The position numbers were made by a program, and so were the translations under genes. The notes beneath the pieces are model-generated. The model was not told the origin of the DNA, searched no databases, and saw only the letters and a list, made by a program, of their open reading frames with translations. 64,000 nucleotides of DNA from Trypanosoma brucei gambiense DAL972 (lineage: Eukaryota; Euglenozoa; Kinetoplastea; Trypanosomatida; Trypanosomatidae): NCBI RefSeq assembly GCF_000210295.1, contig NC_026743.1, positions 992,001 through 1,056,000 of the forward strand. The letters are read 5' to 3'. Every line of letters begins with the position of its first letter. The stretch's first letter is position 1. This document shows positions 20,721 through 31,785 of the stretch, one piece after another.

Positions 20721-21036
20721 GTGACTTTACCTCACCTTTTTCACCCTCCACCAAACTTATCAATTAAAAATGTGTTCTCCCCACCTCACTTAATGCTAAA
20801 TACTTCAGTGCATTAGAAAGGAACAGCAGTGAGAATATCGATCGCGTCGTCGAGAGCAACCGTCTAAATCAGTTAACTAACAGTAACATGCATAGGCGAG
20901 AGGTAAGTTGATTGGGTGACGTTAGCGTAAACACCGCAGCAGTTGTACAACACCCCGGTGCGTAATCCCCAAACCCCCATACAACAGCGTATGCATGCGG
21001 GGGGAGAGGAACCAAGAAAAAAAATACACAACTTCC
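20721..21036. other. Spacer downstream of the methyltransferase gene
   Basis: No gene is seen. A minus-strand pyrimidine run near 20808-20830 followed by AG may be the acceptor of the M29-like gene. Confidence 0.5.
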
Positions 21037-22590
21037 TCACCATAGACGCCACCATATCGGATAATGACTGGATAAGTCGTATGGGAGTCCATGAGACTTC
21101 TGTAACTGTTGTGCACGCCTATAGAAGTGGCGGTGTGCCACATGACTTCGCTCCTCGTAAATGGTGTGACCAACACCCGCCCCAGCGGCACACCGGGCTA
21201 AAACAACGATATTTGCCGAGGCCGGGACCGGTACCTGATAAACGTTCTGAGAACCAAAGACCCGTTGGCACATCTGCACAAAGTCGGGATCGGATTTGGG
21301 AAGGTTAAACGCTGCAACGCCGATCGAGGAGAGTGCCGCGCGGCACAACTGAAGAAAAATAAGGGACGACATGAAGGCGGGTGGATCGCTCCCGACAAAA
21401 AGATCCACAAAAAGCACGTCGTAACACGTCGCCGGTTGTACTTGGTATCGGGACAGCGGCTTATGCTGGTTTCCGTTAGTGGGAAAATCACCACCTTTGA
21501 AACTCACGGAAGTTCCAGAATGCGTGCGGCTAGAAACCAATTCATCAAAGGTACTATTACTCTCCCCAGTGCCAGTTGAAGATCCAACAACATCCTGAAG
21601 GAAGGCGGCACCGTCCTGAACATGACAAGTGACACTTCCGCCTTGCATTTTCTTGCGCATTCCCATGTCTTCAACTGCAGCCCGAAAGCACTGTTGCTCA
21701 GCATCAACTAGGTCCAGTCGCATAATGTCATGTGAGAAATGCTGCTGCAAGAAAGATGGAAGAGACCCTCCACCAACACCGAGGACAGCGACCCGCAGCC
21801 GAGGTAGCGGAGAGGGAAGTAGCAGCAGAGCACTAAGCATGATGCGCAGATATGGCGCACCTAAATAACTGGCGTCAGCGAGGCAGTTCATTGAGGCCGG
21901 TGCCAAGGGGTCGCAGCGAACAAGCGATTGTTGCGTGACTCGGTTGCTCCAGCGTCGCAACAAAGCGTCACTGTCATTTCGTACCTCATTATGTGACGTT
22001 TCAATAGTCATGGAGGTATATTTAACTGTACCCGGGGGCCAAGAGGAGGAAGCGATGAACATTGAAGAGCCCACACGATTACCGACGGTATCTTCAACAG
22101 CGTCATCATCATCACCGTTGAAGCCCTTGACGCTACGGGTGGAGACGTCACCGCGAGGTGCGTGTGCATCACCCACAACTTCCCTCACAAGATACAACTC
22201 GTTGGCCTCTGCTACTGAATCACTGTGGCCAGCAGTGGTGTATGTTTCATTTGAAAAACATGCAAACAGCTTTTTCACGACCCCTCCTCTATCACTGTGT
22301 CCACAATTTCCATTTTCGGCATCACTACCGCGTGGCAGCAATGATTGTTCCCCTTGCCCCTTTTCCCGGACATAATGATTTGTTACAACAACATCATAAC
22401 CCAAGAAGGTTTTGCAGGGGTACCGCGCATGCTCCTCCGAGTGCACAACATCCGCCTCATTAAAGAGTGGAATCTCTCTCTGCCGCAGCAGCGCAATTTC
22501 CCGGAAAATACCGATAGCAAATGTACCACCAACGCTCGCTGCAATAAACCCCCATGCACGAGCTCCCAGTGGTTTGAAAAAATAGGGCAT
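21037..22590 (-). CDS. Spermidine-synthase-like (METTL13-type) methyltransferase fold protein
   Basis: The C-terminal half of this 517-residue protein has an S-adenosylmethionine-type Rossmann core. The glycine motif LGVGGGSLP is at 270-278, then an acidic strand end (RLDLVDAEQQ), a CHVQDGAAFL segment and YDVLFVDLF. The arrangement is that of spermidine synthase-like methyltransferases and the second half of METTL13. The N-terminus has a hydrophobic segment (about 12-35, WGFIAASVGGTFAIGIF) that could be a membrane anchor or a mitochondrial presequence. Residues 80-200 are variable and acidic and look like an insert. The polyamine-binding residues cannot be judged, so a true spermidine synthase is not claimed; a protein lysine or N-terminal methyltransferase is as likely. 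The ATG at 22590 follows a strong C/T tract and AG on the minus strand. Confidence 0.78.
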   Translation of the reverse strand: MPYFFKPLGARAWGFIAASVGGTFAIGIFREIALLRQREIPLFNEADVVHSEEHARYPCKTFLGYDVVVTNHYVREKGQGEQSLLPRGSDAENGNCGHSDRGGVVKKLFACFSNETYTTAGHSDSVAEANELYLVREVVGDAHAPRGDVSTRSVKGFNGDDDDAVEDTVGNRVGSSMFIASSSWPPGTVKYTSMTIETSHNEVRNDSDALLRRWSNRVTQQSLVRCDPLAPASMNCLADASYLGAPYLRIMLSALLLLPSPLPRLRVAVLGVGGGSLPSFLQQHFSHDIMRLDLVDAEQQCFRAAVEDMGMRKKMQGGSVTCHVQDGAAFLQDVVGSSTGTGESNSTFDELVSSRTHSGTSVSFKGGDFPTNGNQHKPLSRYQVQPATCYDVLFVDLFVGSDPPAFMSSLIFLQLCRAALSSIGVAAFNLPKSDPDFVQMCQRVFGSQNVYQVPVPASANIVVLARCAAGAGVGHTIYEERSHVAHRHFYRRAQQLQKSHGLPYDLSSHYPIWWRLW

Positions 22591-23022
22591 ATTGCCCTCC
22601 GGGAGATGTCGCCTAACTTTTCAAAAGAAAAAAATAGAGGAGCGGAAGTAAATATATGACAGCACATGTGCAGAGGAAGTTGTACGTAATTCAACTGATG
22701 GGGATAACACAAGAGAAAAACATAGGTTAGTAACACCAACAGAAGCTTACAAACAACACGGCGATAGATGAAGAAGAGATGGAAGAAGGGAAGAAGGGAA
22801 GGAGAAAAAACAAAAACAAAAACGCCGCCGCACCGGCGTCAACAAAACCTAAATAAACAAAGGGGAAAACGTTTTAGTACCGACTGCACCAAACCCAAAA
22901 CACATCAGTCGCCTTGTCCACTTCCAACAAGGCCTTCCACCGAGTAAATCAATTTACGTTCCTTAGACTGAAATGCATGGTTTCTCTTCTCACTACTTTT
23001 GGTCACTGTTGCATTTACCCAA
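22591..23022. other. Spacer between KDSR and the methyltransferase gene
   Basis: It contains the methyltransferase splice signal near 22618-22660 (minus strand C/T-rich) and the KDSR 3' flank. No gene is seen. Confidence 0.55.
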
Positions 23023-24069
23023 TTACATGACTTTTTTACCCCTCTCTGATTCATTTGTCGACGTTTCGTTCGGCTTCTCGTCATCCTTACGGACTCGCCA
23101 CACGATGTTGTAATGCAGTTTTGAGAGCACCGCCATGGCTAAACGTAGCCAACCGTTAAGAAGAACTTGCAGAAGAAGCTCCAGCACATCAGTGGCCGGT
23201 TCCACACCCGCAACCATCCAACAAAGCAATTGCTTGTCAACACCCAAGCTTACGTCAAAACGATAGTGTTTGATGCTGTCGACAATTTGTTTTGCCATAT
23301 CCAATGCGGTAACAGGTTCATCGCCACCGAAGGAAGAAAGCGCAGTGCATTCCGGACTTTTTCGAATATTCTCCTGCTCGAAGCCGGGCGTGTAGACATC
23401 AGGTGGACTAATCACCTGGAACCGGACGCCACGGCAGCTGTTTTCCATATCCATGCTGTGGGCAAAGGCCCGAATAGCAGCCTTTGATGCGGCATAAACG
23501 GAATACCCGGCAAGTGGGCAGCGGGCCGCAAGGCTGCTCACAAATACAACGCGTCCGGCACGTTGCTCAAGCATGGAGGGCAGAACCATGCGCAAAACAT
23601 TTACACAACCGAAAAAATTGACATCCATCATCCTTCGTGCCTCTGCAGGAGTAATGTCCACAAACCGAGCGGGAATAGAGAAACCTGCATTGCATACGAG
23701 AAGATCAAGATATTTCCCCCCAGCAGCAGTAACATCCTTCGACACTTTATCCATCGCTTGCTCCACTGAAACCTCATCGGCGACGTCCATAACGACGTAT
23801 TCCACTTTCGTGCCGGTTACTTTGGCCTCTACTCGAAGTGCCTCAACACCGGCCCTCAGCGACTGTTCATTTCTCGCGGCAATTATTACAACTCGTGCGC
23901 CCAGTTTGACGAGTTGCTTCGCCGTTTCCAAACCGATGCCCAAACTCCCACCAGTTACCAACGCACAGCAACCCTTTATGTGGAAGAAAGGCACTCGATG
24001 TACACTCCACCAGGCAGCAGCAAACACCAGCGCAATCAGCAGCGCACACACAAGAAATATAACTCCCAT
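23023..24069 (-). CDS. KDSR: 3-ketodihydrosphingosine reductase
   Basis: This 348-residue short-chain dehydrogenase reduces 3-ketodihydrosphingosine to dihydrosphingosine with NADPH, the second step of sphingolipid synthesis in the ER. Visible motifs are an N-terminal hydrophobic helix (1-22), the cofactor motif TGGSLGIG (39-46), VCNAGF with NAG at 127-129, a catalytic serine in VSSL (178-179) and the YAASK motif with Tyr192 and Lys196. The ARN segment after the second strand fits NADPH preference. A second hydrophobic region (VLELLLQVLLNGWLRLAMAVLSKL) near the C-terminus is also typical of KDSR/Tsc10. Its upstream neighbour is serine palmitoyltransferase 2, the preceding enzyme. A clean splice acceptor lies 42 bases before the start. 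Confidence 0.9.
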   Translation of the reverse strand: MGVIFLVCALLIALVFAAAWWSVHRVPFFHIKGCCALVTGGSLGIGLETAKQLVKLGARVVIIAARNEQSLRAGVEALRVEAKVTGTKVEYVVMDVADEVSVEQAMDKVSKDVTAAGGKYLDLLVCNAGFSIPARFVDITPAEARRMMDVNFFGCVNVLRMVLPSMLEQRAGRVVFVSSLAARCPLAGYSVYAASKAAIRAFAHSMDMENSCRGVRFQVISPPDVYTPGFEQENIRKSPECTALSSFGGDEPVTALDMAKQIVDSIKHYRFDVSLGVDKQLLCWMVAGVEPATDVLELLLQVLLNGWLRLAMAVLSKLHYNIVWRVRKDDEKPNETSTNESERGKKVM

Positions 24070-24111
24070 GGCAGCGACTCAAATAGGCGATGATGCTGGA
24101 AGTGGGAAGTA

Positions 24112-24145
24112 CTAGGAAAAAAATAAAATAAAATAAACTTGGAAC
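24112..24145 (-). promoter_or_regulatory. Predicted trans-splice acceptor of KDSR
   Basis: The minus strand reads TTTATTTTATTTTATTTTTT, then TCCTAG with the AG at 24113-24112. The predicted leader is 42 bases. Confidence 0.6.
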
Positions 24146-27100
24146 AGATAATAAATGCAAGCCTCCTAATAACCTAAATGGAATGCGCAATAGTTTCTTC
24201 GTTGGGTTTTAACCCGGCTCCTAATCTATGGGTATACAGAGGAAGCATGGTAGAAAGCAAACGGTGCAGGACACACTCGACAAGAGAAATATATATATTT
24301 CTTTAAAAAAAAAAAAGAAAAGAGGAGGTGCGTACGTCTCTCTGATCAGAAAATAAAGTCAAAGTCGTGAGAAGATGTGAAAGATGAGTGGGTAAACACC
24401 TCCATCACATTCGCTTCGATGAGGAATAAACAAGGAAGCAGTAAGGGGTGCAAAAGAGGGAGCAAAAACTAAAAGGGAGAAAGTGATGAAAGAAATGATG
24501 GAAGTTGTCCAGAAACACTGGCTGAGCTACAAAACAGTGGTTTCCAGATGATTAAATCCGGCTCGTATTTATTTATTTTTTTTTTCTTGGTTCCGTTTCG
24601 TTTCGTTTGGTTTTGTTCCCTTTTCCCTTTTCTCTTTTCTTTCTCTTTTCTTTTCTTTTCTTCAATTTCCCTCCTTTACTCTCTCTCCCCGCCCCCCATA
24701 CTCCTTCAACTCAGTTATTTCCTCTCTACCATTCTCTTCACTTACGTGCTAATGCCGAACTAAATATAGGCATACACTGAGAGAAAAAAAGGAACGGAGT
24801 AATGAAGGGGCCGTGAAAGAAAGGAAAAAATAAAAGAAAAATAAAAGAAAGAAAGAACAAAAACTTTACCTTCGCTCCGAGTAAAACAAAAACATAATGG
24901 CAAAAGTTATCGAACAAAAAAAAAACTCCCCTACACTCCTCTACAGCAGTGGTGAATAAGATACGCACCACACAAACACACAAAAAAAACATATATATAC
25001 TCATTTCTGCGAATCGTTACATCATGCAAACACTTCCTCATTGTATTTTGTACTTGTGCATTTGCTGTTATTGTTTCTTGTTTTTTTCCTCTCGTTTTCT
25101 GCTTTTCCTTTTCCTTTTCCTTTTGTTTTGTTTTGTTCCTTTTCTTTTTTTTTATTTTCTCAACCTGTCACCTTTCTACCAGTCTGCAGTCATCGATGAT
25201 GTTAACAATTTCTGTCTCCCCATTGCGTTGGTCATCTCCCACGCACAAGTAACATCACCAACACATTTTTTCAGATGTGTACACCATTGAGTTTCACGAC
25301 AAATTTGAAAAAAAAAAAATTGGAAAGAAGTCAAACATAAATAAGGTCAGAACTTTTTTTTTTTAAAAAAAGGTAAAAAGAATAAAAAGAAAAGTATGAA
25401 GGAAGCCACAATACACACAACCTCGCACAAAACACGCACGAAGAAGGGAAAAGAAATAATTAAAAAAAAAAAAGAAGGGCGCAGGCAAAAACAAACGTTG
25501 TCAAGCCTCCAGAGGCAGGTAGGAAAATATACGGTGGTAGCTGAATTCACGAAACCAGTAAAACAATACTGGTCCTCAATTTTAAAAAAAAATTATAATG
25601 ATAATGATAATGATAAAAACAGTAGATATAACATCAAAACCAGGAGAAAGGAAGAAGAAAAAAAAAGAAGAATAAACATGTAAAACTCTCATTACACAAA
25701 ATACGGCGGGTCCCAAGAGTTCCTGCCCTAATAGCCTGCTTTATTGTAACACCACATTCATTCCTCTCATTTGTGTACGTGCATCTGCTTTCACTTAAGT
25801 CAGGCAATCGCTTCTCTGCCAGTGTGAAGATGATAATTAATAATAATAAATAATAATAACTGGAATCAGTATTAGCACTACTGGTAATAGAATATGCGTG
25901 ACATCATATTCCTATTTCACGCTAGCGCCCCAATATCTCATACTACTTTATATAGTTGCCGCTACTAGTCACTACTAATTATTATCATTATTATTGTAGC
26001 ACTTCACTTTTATACTGACTCTTTCCTCCTTTTTTCCGCTCTCTTTCTTCAATACGTCCCTCTAGCTTCTCCTCTTCTTTTTGGGTTTTCATTCATTTTT
26101 TTTTATTTTTTCGTTTTGATGGGGATGATTGTAAACCTTTAAAACATACACACACACACACACACAGACACACCACAAACTACTTGTTCGTCACCAACCA
26201 TTTATATATATATATATATTTTTCAACCATTGGACAAATCACTATGCGCTGCTGCCATTATGCTAATAAATGCTTTACCTTTTACTCATTGCTCAGTTTG
26301 TTCGCTTGTTTCTTTGTTTGTACTCATTTTACTTTTGTTGTTGTTTTATTTTCATTTTTTTTTTCCTCCACTCGAGGTCTACCTTCACTTTTCACCCCTT
26401 TTGTTAATCCCTAAACACAAATAAAAGGCAAGGAGAGTAGAAATCAACACCAAATATTTTCTTTTCAAAAAAAAAAAAAAGACAAAAAAAAAAAGAAAGA
26501 CCTCCTTTACTCCTACATAATATTTTCTCTTCACATTCATTTGGATCTCCTTTCATTTTCTCTTCTGTTACCGCACTTCATTTTTTTCTTTTCTTTCTTC
26601 TAACATTGAATTGTTTCGATCCAGTTTTTTTTTTAAATATTTTCATGAGATAATACAACACGATATATCTCTTTTAACATACGAATATGAAATTGCTCAC
26701 TTTTTGTGCTTTTCCCCATTCTATGCACTTCATTTTTATTACGCATTCATAAATGCACACACAAAAGTGTCGTATTCCGCCCTCAGCGACACATGCGGTT
26801 ACAACAGCGGCGGTCAAAAGGAAGAAAAAGTAAAAGTAAAAAAAAAAAAACGAAATCACACAAAAACAAATGCCAGCATAAACCCCCCCCCCCCAGATAT
26901 AAATTTATACAAGTTAAGAAAAAAAAAGAATGCAGACGACCTGGAAAGTTAAAAAAAAAAACATTCCTTCAGATGCGGTTCAGAACACGAGAGGAAAAGG
27001 AGAAAGGGAGGAATGAGACACACACAAACAGCAACAAAAGAGAAAATAATAGAGTAAAAGAATAAATTGAAAAGTCCTACGGCCGTCCACACAAGGTAAT

Positions 27101-28292
27101 GTGGTGAAAGGATCCCTAAAAGCAAACAAGTGTTTTGTAAAGTCACTCATGGAAAAGTGATACAACAACAATTGAAGGTAACAAACCTTCACAGCCCCAA
27201 CACAACATGGAACTCAGAAACAGTAGAGCAAAAAAAAGAAAAAGAAAAAAGAAAAAAGAAAGAAAGAAAATGCCTTAAAGCGTCGGAACAAACAAACTAA
27301 AGTGTGGTATCACCTCACCGTTCAAGTTGTTGCTGTGGCCGTACGCTCCCAACATGTCTTTCTTTTCCCCTTCTCTCTAATGCGGTCCATCTATCCCCAT
27401 TCTCCGTTCCACACACACACAAGAAAAAAAAGAAAAAAACGCCACCAAAAAAAAGCCTCCCACCCCTTCCCCCCCCCGCCTCCGGGAACTTCATCGCTAA
27501 ATAATAAAATACCGCTGCGGACTCTACTGACAAAGTGGGGAACCGGCTGCTTAAGAACTGCACCATTTCTTGACCATTTTTTTTTCCTTTGAACTCTGTT
27601 GTTTTGTTTCCATCTCCTGGGATTGTCGAAAAAACGGGAGCGAATACATGGCATATGAAATATTGAAGCGAATATATTTATATATTTTATATATGGCAAG
27701 AGCATTGAGGTAATGTAAGAAGGTGATTAATTTTAAGGAAAAAGAAAACAAAGAAACAAACACACGTGTACGAAGCACCACAGTCGCGCCTTCCTATAGC
27801 CCCAGATCCCAATCCCCACCCAATTCACACAGTTCCTTCTTATCGTACTCTACATTAAATGAAATAAATAAATAAATAAAGCGAACCGCACACATCCCTT
27901 TGTCCTTTTTGAGGCCGTTTATTTAAATCCATACCCCGAGTACCTCCAAAACAGGGTGTCCTCATATCCCCCTCACAGCAAGCGAACATATATAAAGATA
28001 GATGAAGGTAGATACATTATTGATATAGCGCTTACGTAACTCGGGACGGCACTTTTGTCCAAATGCACCTCCCTCTCGTATGGTGTCAGAGATGGAAAGT
28101 GTTTGAGAAGGAGAGAAGAAAAAAAAGATCCCGCATTACATTTAAGGAATTTAATGTGCTACTACCACCGCGTTCACCAGGGAGAGGAAGGGAAAATGGT
28201 GTAAAATCGTACAACAAGGGGAGGAATACACAAAAACGGTACAAACCAAACAAATGGGAGACGGAAGGGAGTGGGAAGTCTAAGGGGATAAA

Positions 28293-28315
28293 TTATATAT
28301 ATATATATATATATA
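28293..28315. repeat. (AT)n microsatellite downstream of SPT2
   Basis: About 11 AT units within about 100 bases of the SPT2 stop codon, so probably within its 3' UTR. Confidence 0.9.
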
Positions 28316-28387
28316 CCCTCGAAACCACGCCATAACTAATACGGAAAGAAAAAAGGAGGAAGAGCGCAACGCATGCTGCTATTATTA

Positions 28388-30061
28388 TTACTCCTCGCCC
28401 TGCGGGGGCACGGTGCTGGGCAGAAACTGTATGTTGGTTTCCTTCTTTATTTGATCCATAACGTCCAACGCGAACTGCAAATCAGCGCGGGTGTGAGCAG
28501 CAGAAACACAGAAACGAATGCGGCACCCCAGTAGTGGAGTAGCGGGGTATCCAACAATCACAATAGCAAGACCACGGCGCATGCATTTCCTCCACACGGC
28601 AATTGCTCTCCCAAGATGGTAAAGCATTACGGGAACGACGGGGGAGGCGTCATTACCAAGGACAGAGAAACCACGATCGATCAAGCCCTGGCGGAAAAAT
28701 CGTGAATTTTCCATCAGTTGCTGTATGTGCTTGGGTCCAATGTCGGTGCCATCATTACCGTTTAGGACGTCAAGCACAGAGAGAGCCTGCTGAGCACAGG
28801 GAGGAGAAAGCGTATCGCAGTGAAGCGCTAGAGAGCTGTGAGTTCGGATGTGGTCAATTACGCTCTGATCCCCAGCAAGATAACCGCCAATAGCCCCGAA
28901 GCTCTTGGTGAAAGTCCCCATGAGAATATCCACGTCACGCGGGTCTACACCGAAGTGCTCCGTTACGCCACGCCCCGTACGACCAGTTGCACCAATAGAG
29001 TGAGCCTCATCGACAAAGAGCAGGGCACCGTACTTTTTCTTAAGTTCAACAACACGAGGAAGATTAACAAACTCTCCCTCCATACTATAGACACCCTCAA
29101 CGACGATGACAATGCGGGTCCATGGCACGTATGCGCCCTTTGGATTCTGCCCGAGCACAACCGCCTCACGGAGCACCTTCTCCAGGCTGTTCATGTCAGC
29201 ATTCTTGAATACCTTGGCGCGGGCCCCAGATAACCGTATGCCGTTAACGAGCGAAGAGTGGTTCAAGCTATCGCTGACCACAAGTGTATCCTCACCAAAC
29301 AATGCAGGAAGACCACGAAAGTTTGTGCCGAAGCCCATCCCACACACAACAGCGTCCTCCTTCTTTAAAAAGTCTGCTATGGCACGCTCAAGTTTAGAAA
29401 CTGGACCATGCTGACCGGCGTGTTGGGCGGCGCTGCATGAAGCAAGACCATAGCGATCTAAGCTGTTAAGCACCTCACGAGTAATATGGGGTATATCATC
29501 CGCAAAGCCAAGGTAGTTGTATGACGAAAGGTTAACGCATGGTTTGATATTTCCAGTGAAGGAAAAAGTTCTATTGGAGTCCGTCGAAACCCGCTCCATC
29601 ACACCAATCACACGAGACGGACGTGAGTCAATCGCATGGTTGAAGCAGTCACGCGCACGGCGGTAGAAATGATTCTGCCAGAAATATTCGAGGAAAGTAA
29701 GCAGAGATGCATATCCCTCACGCTGCTTCCTTTTCGCGCCAAATAACTTCTGGCGAAGCTCGGCAATGCATCCAAAAGTGAATAAAAGTAAAAACGTGAA
29801 GTATGTCATTACCACAGAAATAAATGGAATGCTTTTGTGCTCCTCCTCCTGGTGCGTCACCCGCTTCGGCTGAGTATGCGTCCCCACACTTTCCTTTTGA
29901 CATATCGTGTCCGTTGCACCATTTGCTGCAAAACTCGCCCGAACCGAACCTTGTTTATTGTACGCCTCGTCACAAGACTCGGCTTCAGTTACTGCCTTGT
30001 TTGCAACAACGGCACCCCGAGGTGCGTCTAAGAAATTCTCCGCCTCCACGTAAGTAGGCAT
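28388..30061 (-). CDS. SPT2: Serine palmitoyltransferase subunit 2 (LCB2)
   Basis: The 557-residue protein belongs to the alpha-oxoamine synthases, which join serine and palmitoyl-CoA to make 3-ketodihydrosphingosine. The pyridoxal-phosphate lysine is Lys386 in GTFTKSFGAIGGY, the form specific for LCB2. Upstream are VDEAHSIGATG and the NYLGFA segment of the family. A single membrane helix (about 79-100, PFISVVMTYFTFLLLFTFGC) follows a polar N-terminus, as in eukaryotic LCB2, and would anchor it in the ER. The lysine shows this is the catalytic subunit; the partner LCB1 subunit lacks it and is not in the window. Its downstream neighbour KDSR catalyses the next reaction. The ATG at 30061 opens the frame; a T-rich tract and AG at 30208-30207 predict a leader near 145 bases. 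Confidence 0.96.
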   Translation of the reverse strand: MPTYVEAENFLDAPRGAVVANKAVTEAESCDEAYNKQGSVRASFAANGATDTICQKESVGTHTQPKRVTHQEEEHKSIPFISVVMTYFTFLLLFTFGCIAELRQKLFGAKRKQREGYASLLTFLEYFWQNHFYRRARDCFNHAIDSRPSRVIGVMERVSTDSNRTFSFTGNIKPCVNLSSYNYLGFADDIPHITREVLNSLDRYGLASCSAAQHAGQHGPVSKLERAIADFLKKEDAVVCGMGFGTNFRGLPALFGEDTLVVSDSLNHSSLVNGIRLSGARAKVFKNADMNSLEKVLREAVVLGQNPKGAYVPWTRIVIVVEGVYSMEGEFVNLPRVVELKKKYGALLFVDEAHSIGATGRTGRGVTEHFGVDPRDVDILMGTFTKSFGAIGGYLAGDQSVIDHIRTHSSLALHCDTLSPPCAQQALSVLDVLNGNDGTDIGPKHIQQLMENSRFFRQGLIDRGFSVLGNDASPVVPVMLYHLGRAIAVWRKCMRRGLAIVIVGYPATPLLGCRIRFCVSAAHTRADLQFALDVMDQIKKETNIQFLPSTVPPQGEE

Positions 30062-30678
30062 TACTGATCCTTACCCCTAACAAAGAGCGATAGCTAAAAC
30101 TGAATTATACTCGTCAGTTCCTATCGATAGGTGTCTCGTAATATGGCGGACAATATCGTCTCTCTTGTAGCTCCTCTTTATATTATCTCTGTGGTTCTTC
30201 CTGCTTCTTAGACAATGTTTTTTTGACCGCGTGGAAAATTTTTTGGTAGAAAAAAAAAAGTTGGAAAACAAATAGACAACAGCTGCTATGAAGAAAGAAA
30301 ACTGCGGTGGGCACGGGGGTGCAAAAAAATGTGGGAGCATCATCAAGCTTAGACGCAAACTGTGAAAGGAGAAATCAGAGGCGCCAACCACATGTACGGT
30401 TGCGCGCGTACGCACATGGTAACTGCAACCATCACCCGGGGCCCGAAATCCACGGCATGATTAGACCCGTGCGCACCCCAGCAGGTATTCTGAACTATAC
30501 GAAGGCGGTTGGTAAAAGCTGGAAGAAATAAAGGGAGTACCACCTCGAAGCCACCCGTTCCACTTTTCAGAACTGTAAAGGCTCCTTCCGGCCTTGACTG
30601 TAATAAACAATGTACCTCCCACTTCCAAGACTAAATTACGTGTGCGTCCTCTTCCTTATAACAGTCGACATGTACTCA
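30062..30678. other. Spacer between the ankyrin gene and SPT2
   Basis: It holds the SPT2 leader and the ankyrin gene's 3' flank. No gene is seen. Confidence 0.55.
30207..30275 (-). promoter_or_regulatory. Predicted trans-splice acceptor of SPT2
   Basis: The minus strand has TTTTCCAACTTTTTTTTTTC (about 30270-30250), and the next AG is at 30208-30207. Confidence 0.4.
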
Positions 30679-31785
30679 CTAGGCCGCCTTCGGTCGTTTT
30701 GAAGCCTTTGACGGGTGGGCCGCAGATGTCTCGGTGAAAGTTATCCCTGGTTGCCAGCGCGAGTGTAGGCGATCGTAGGACCATCGAAGGAACATGTCAT
30801 CTATGCAACCGCAGTATCCCTTCGGCAGCCCTGACCAACAATGGCACAATGCGGCCTTCTCTGTATCTCCCTCTTTCATGCCCACAATCTTTGCTTCGTC
30901 GTTCCCGGGTAAACCAACCTGGTGGCCAATGCTCAGTTTAGGACGGGGGTTTAGCGCGAGGTGTACTGGAGACAAGTCAGGGCACATCGTGACGCCCTGC
31001 AGCACAGGGGCGGTATTGCCAAGGCAACGTGGAGCTCCCTTTTCTACCAGCCACTGGATCACTTCCCTGTCAGCAAGTGCCAAAGCAGCATGCAGGGGCG
31101 TGCGACCCCAGCGGTCGTACACAATGAGGCTTCCACCTGCGCTATGTAATAAATTCATCATAGCAATATTACCTGTTATGATGGCAACAAACATGGGGCT
31201 GTAGCCGTGCCGCATCTGATCCAGAGTAGCAAAGGGTTCGCTGAGGAAGCTCATTTCATTTGGGTTGGCCCCCCACTCAAGACACCGATCGGCGAGGGCA
31301 ATATTCCCCGTCAAGACCCCCAAGAGCAGAAATGTAGCACCACGATAAAGTGAATCACCTCGTTTATCGCATAACCCAGGCAGCTGATCCTCCAAGAACT
31401 TGCCGATAGACTTCACCGGTAGGTTAATGTCGTTACCGCGTGCACCCGAGGGATTATTCGAATTGGTATTAGTACTAGTAGGGCCGTCGGTTTTGTTGTA
31501 GATGTTGGATAGTTTGGCGAGGTCCTCTGCGATTGCTCCCTCATGTGCCCCGCCCAGTACAACCTTCCCTTTACGAATGACTTGAAAAGACTCCCATGAT
31601 ATGGCAGGGGCAGTTCTGAATGAACGCAGAACGGAAGGACCCGAATACTCGCATGCGGCGCCAGTGGAAACAATGTTACTGTCCATGGAGCCGTGTACCC
31701 CTTCTGTTCTGTACCACTTACACCCCCGGTAGTCGTTTGATCCACGTAACTCTTCACTGGGAAATTGTTCACCAACTTGTTGCAT
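30679..31785 (-). CDS. Ankyrin-repeat protein
   Basis: The 368-residue product contains at least three ankyrin repeats. One is at about 148-178 (RGATFLLLGVLTGNIALADRCLEWGANPN) and one at about 193-222 (GYSPMFVAIITGNIAMMNLLHSAGG). The best is at 226-255 (RWGRTPLHAALALADREVIQWLVEKGA) and has the classic TPLHAA core. Such repeats bind partner proteins. A Cys-rich stretch (CHCWSGLPKGYCGCIDDMF) lies near the C-terminus and could be a small metal site or simply surface cysteines. The frame is open to 31827 only with a non-AUG start, so the ATG at 31785 is used. No membrane segment. Partner and pathway unknown. Confidence 0.8.
   Translation of the reverse strand: MQQVGEQFPSEELRGSNDYRGCKWYRTEGVHGSMDSNIVSTGAACEYSGPSVLRSFRTAPAISWESFQVIRKGKVVLGGAHEGAIAEDLAKLSNIYNKTDGPTSTNTNSNNPSGARGNDINLPVKSIGKFLEDQLPGLCDKRGDSLYRGATFLLLGVLTGNIALADRCLEWGANPNEMSFLSEPFATLDQMRHGYSPMFVAIITGNIAMMNLLHSAGGSLIVYDRWGRTPLHAALALADREVIQWLVEKGAPRCLGNTAPVLQGVTMCPDLSPVHLALNPRPKLSIGHQVGLPGNDEAKIVGMKEGDTEKAALCHCWSGLPKGYCGCIDDMFLRWSYDRLHSRWQPGITFTETSAAHPSKASKRPKAA

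Larger units (their letters stand above)
24070..28387. other. 4.3 kb gene-free spacer between SPT2 and KDSR
   Basis: No coding region is supported on either strand. Composition alternates in blocks: T-rich plus strand at about 24.55-24.75, 25.05-25.17, 26.0-26.7 kb; A-rich at 24.78-24.95, 25.3-25.68, 26.8-27.3 kb. AT runs lie near 26203 and 28293-28315. Homopolymers of A or C (for example near 26884) are common. In a right-to-left unit this would be the SPT2 3' UTR plus the KDSR leader. Confidence 0.6.
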
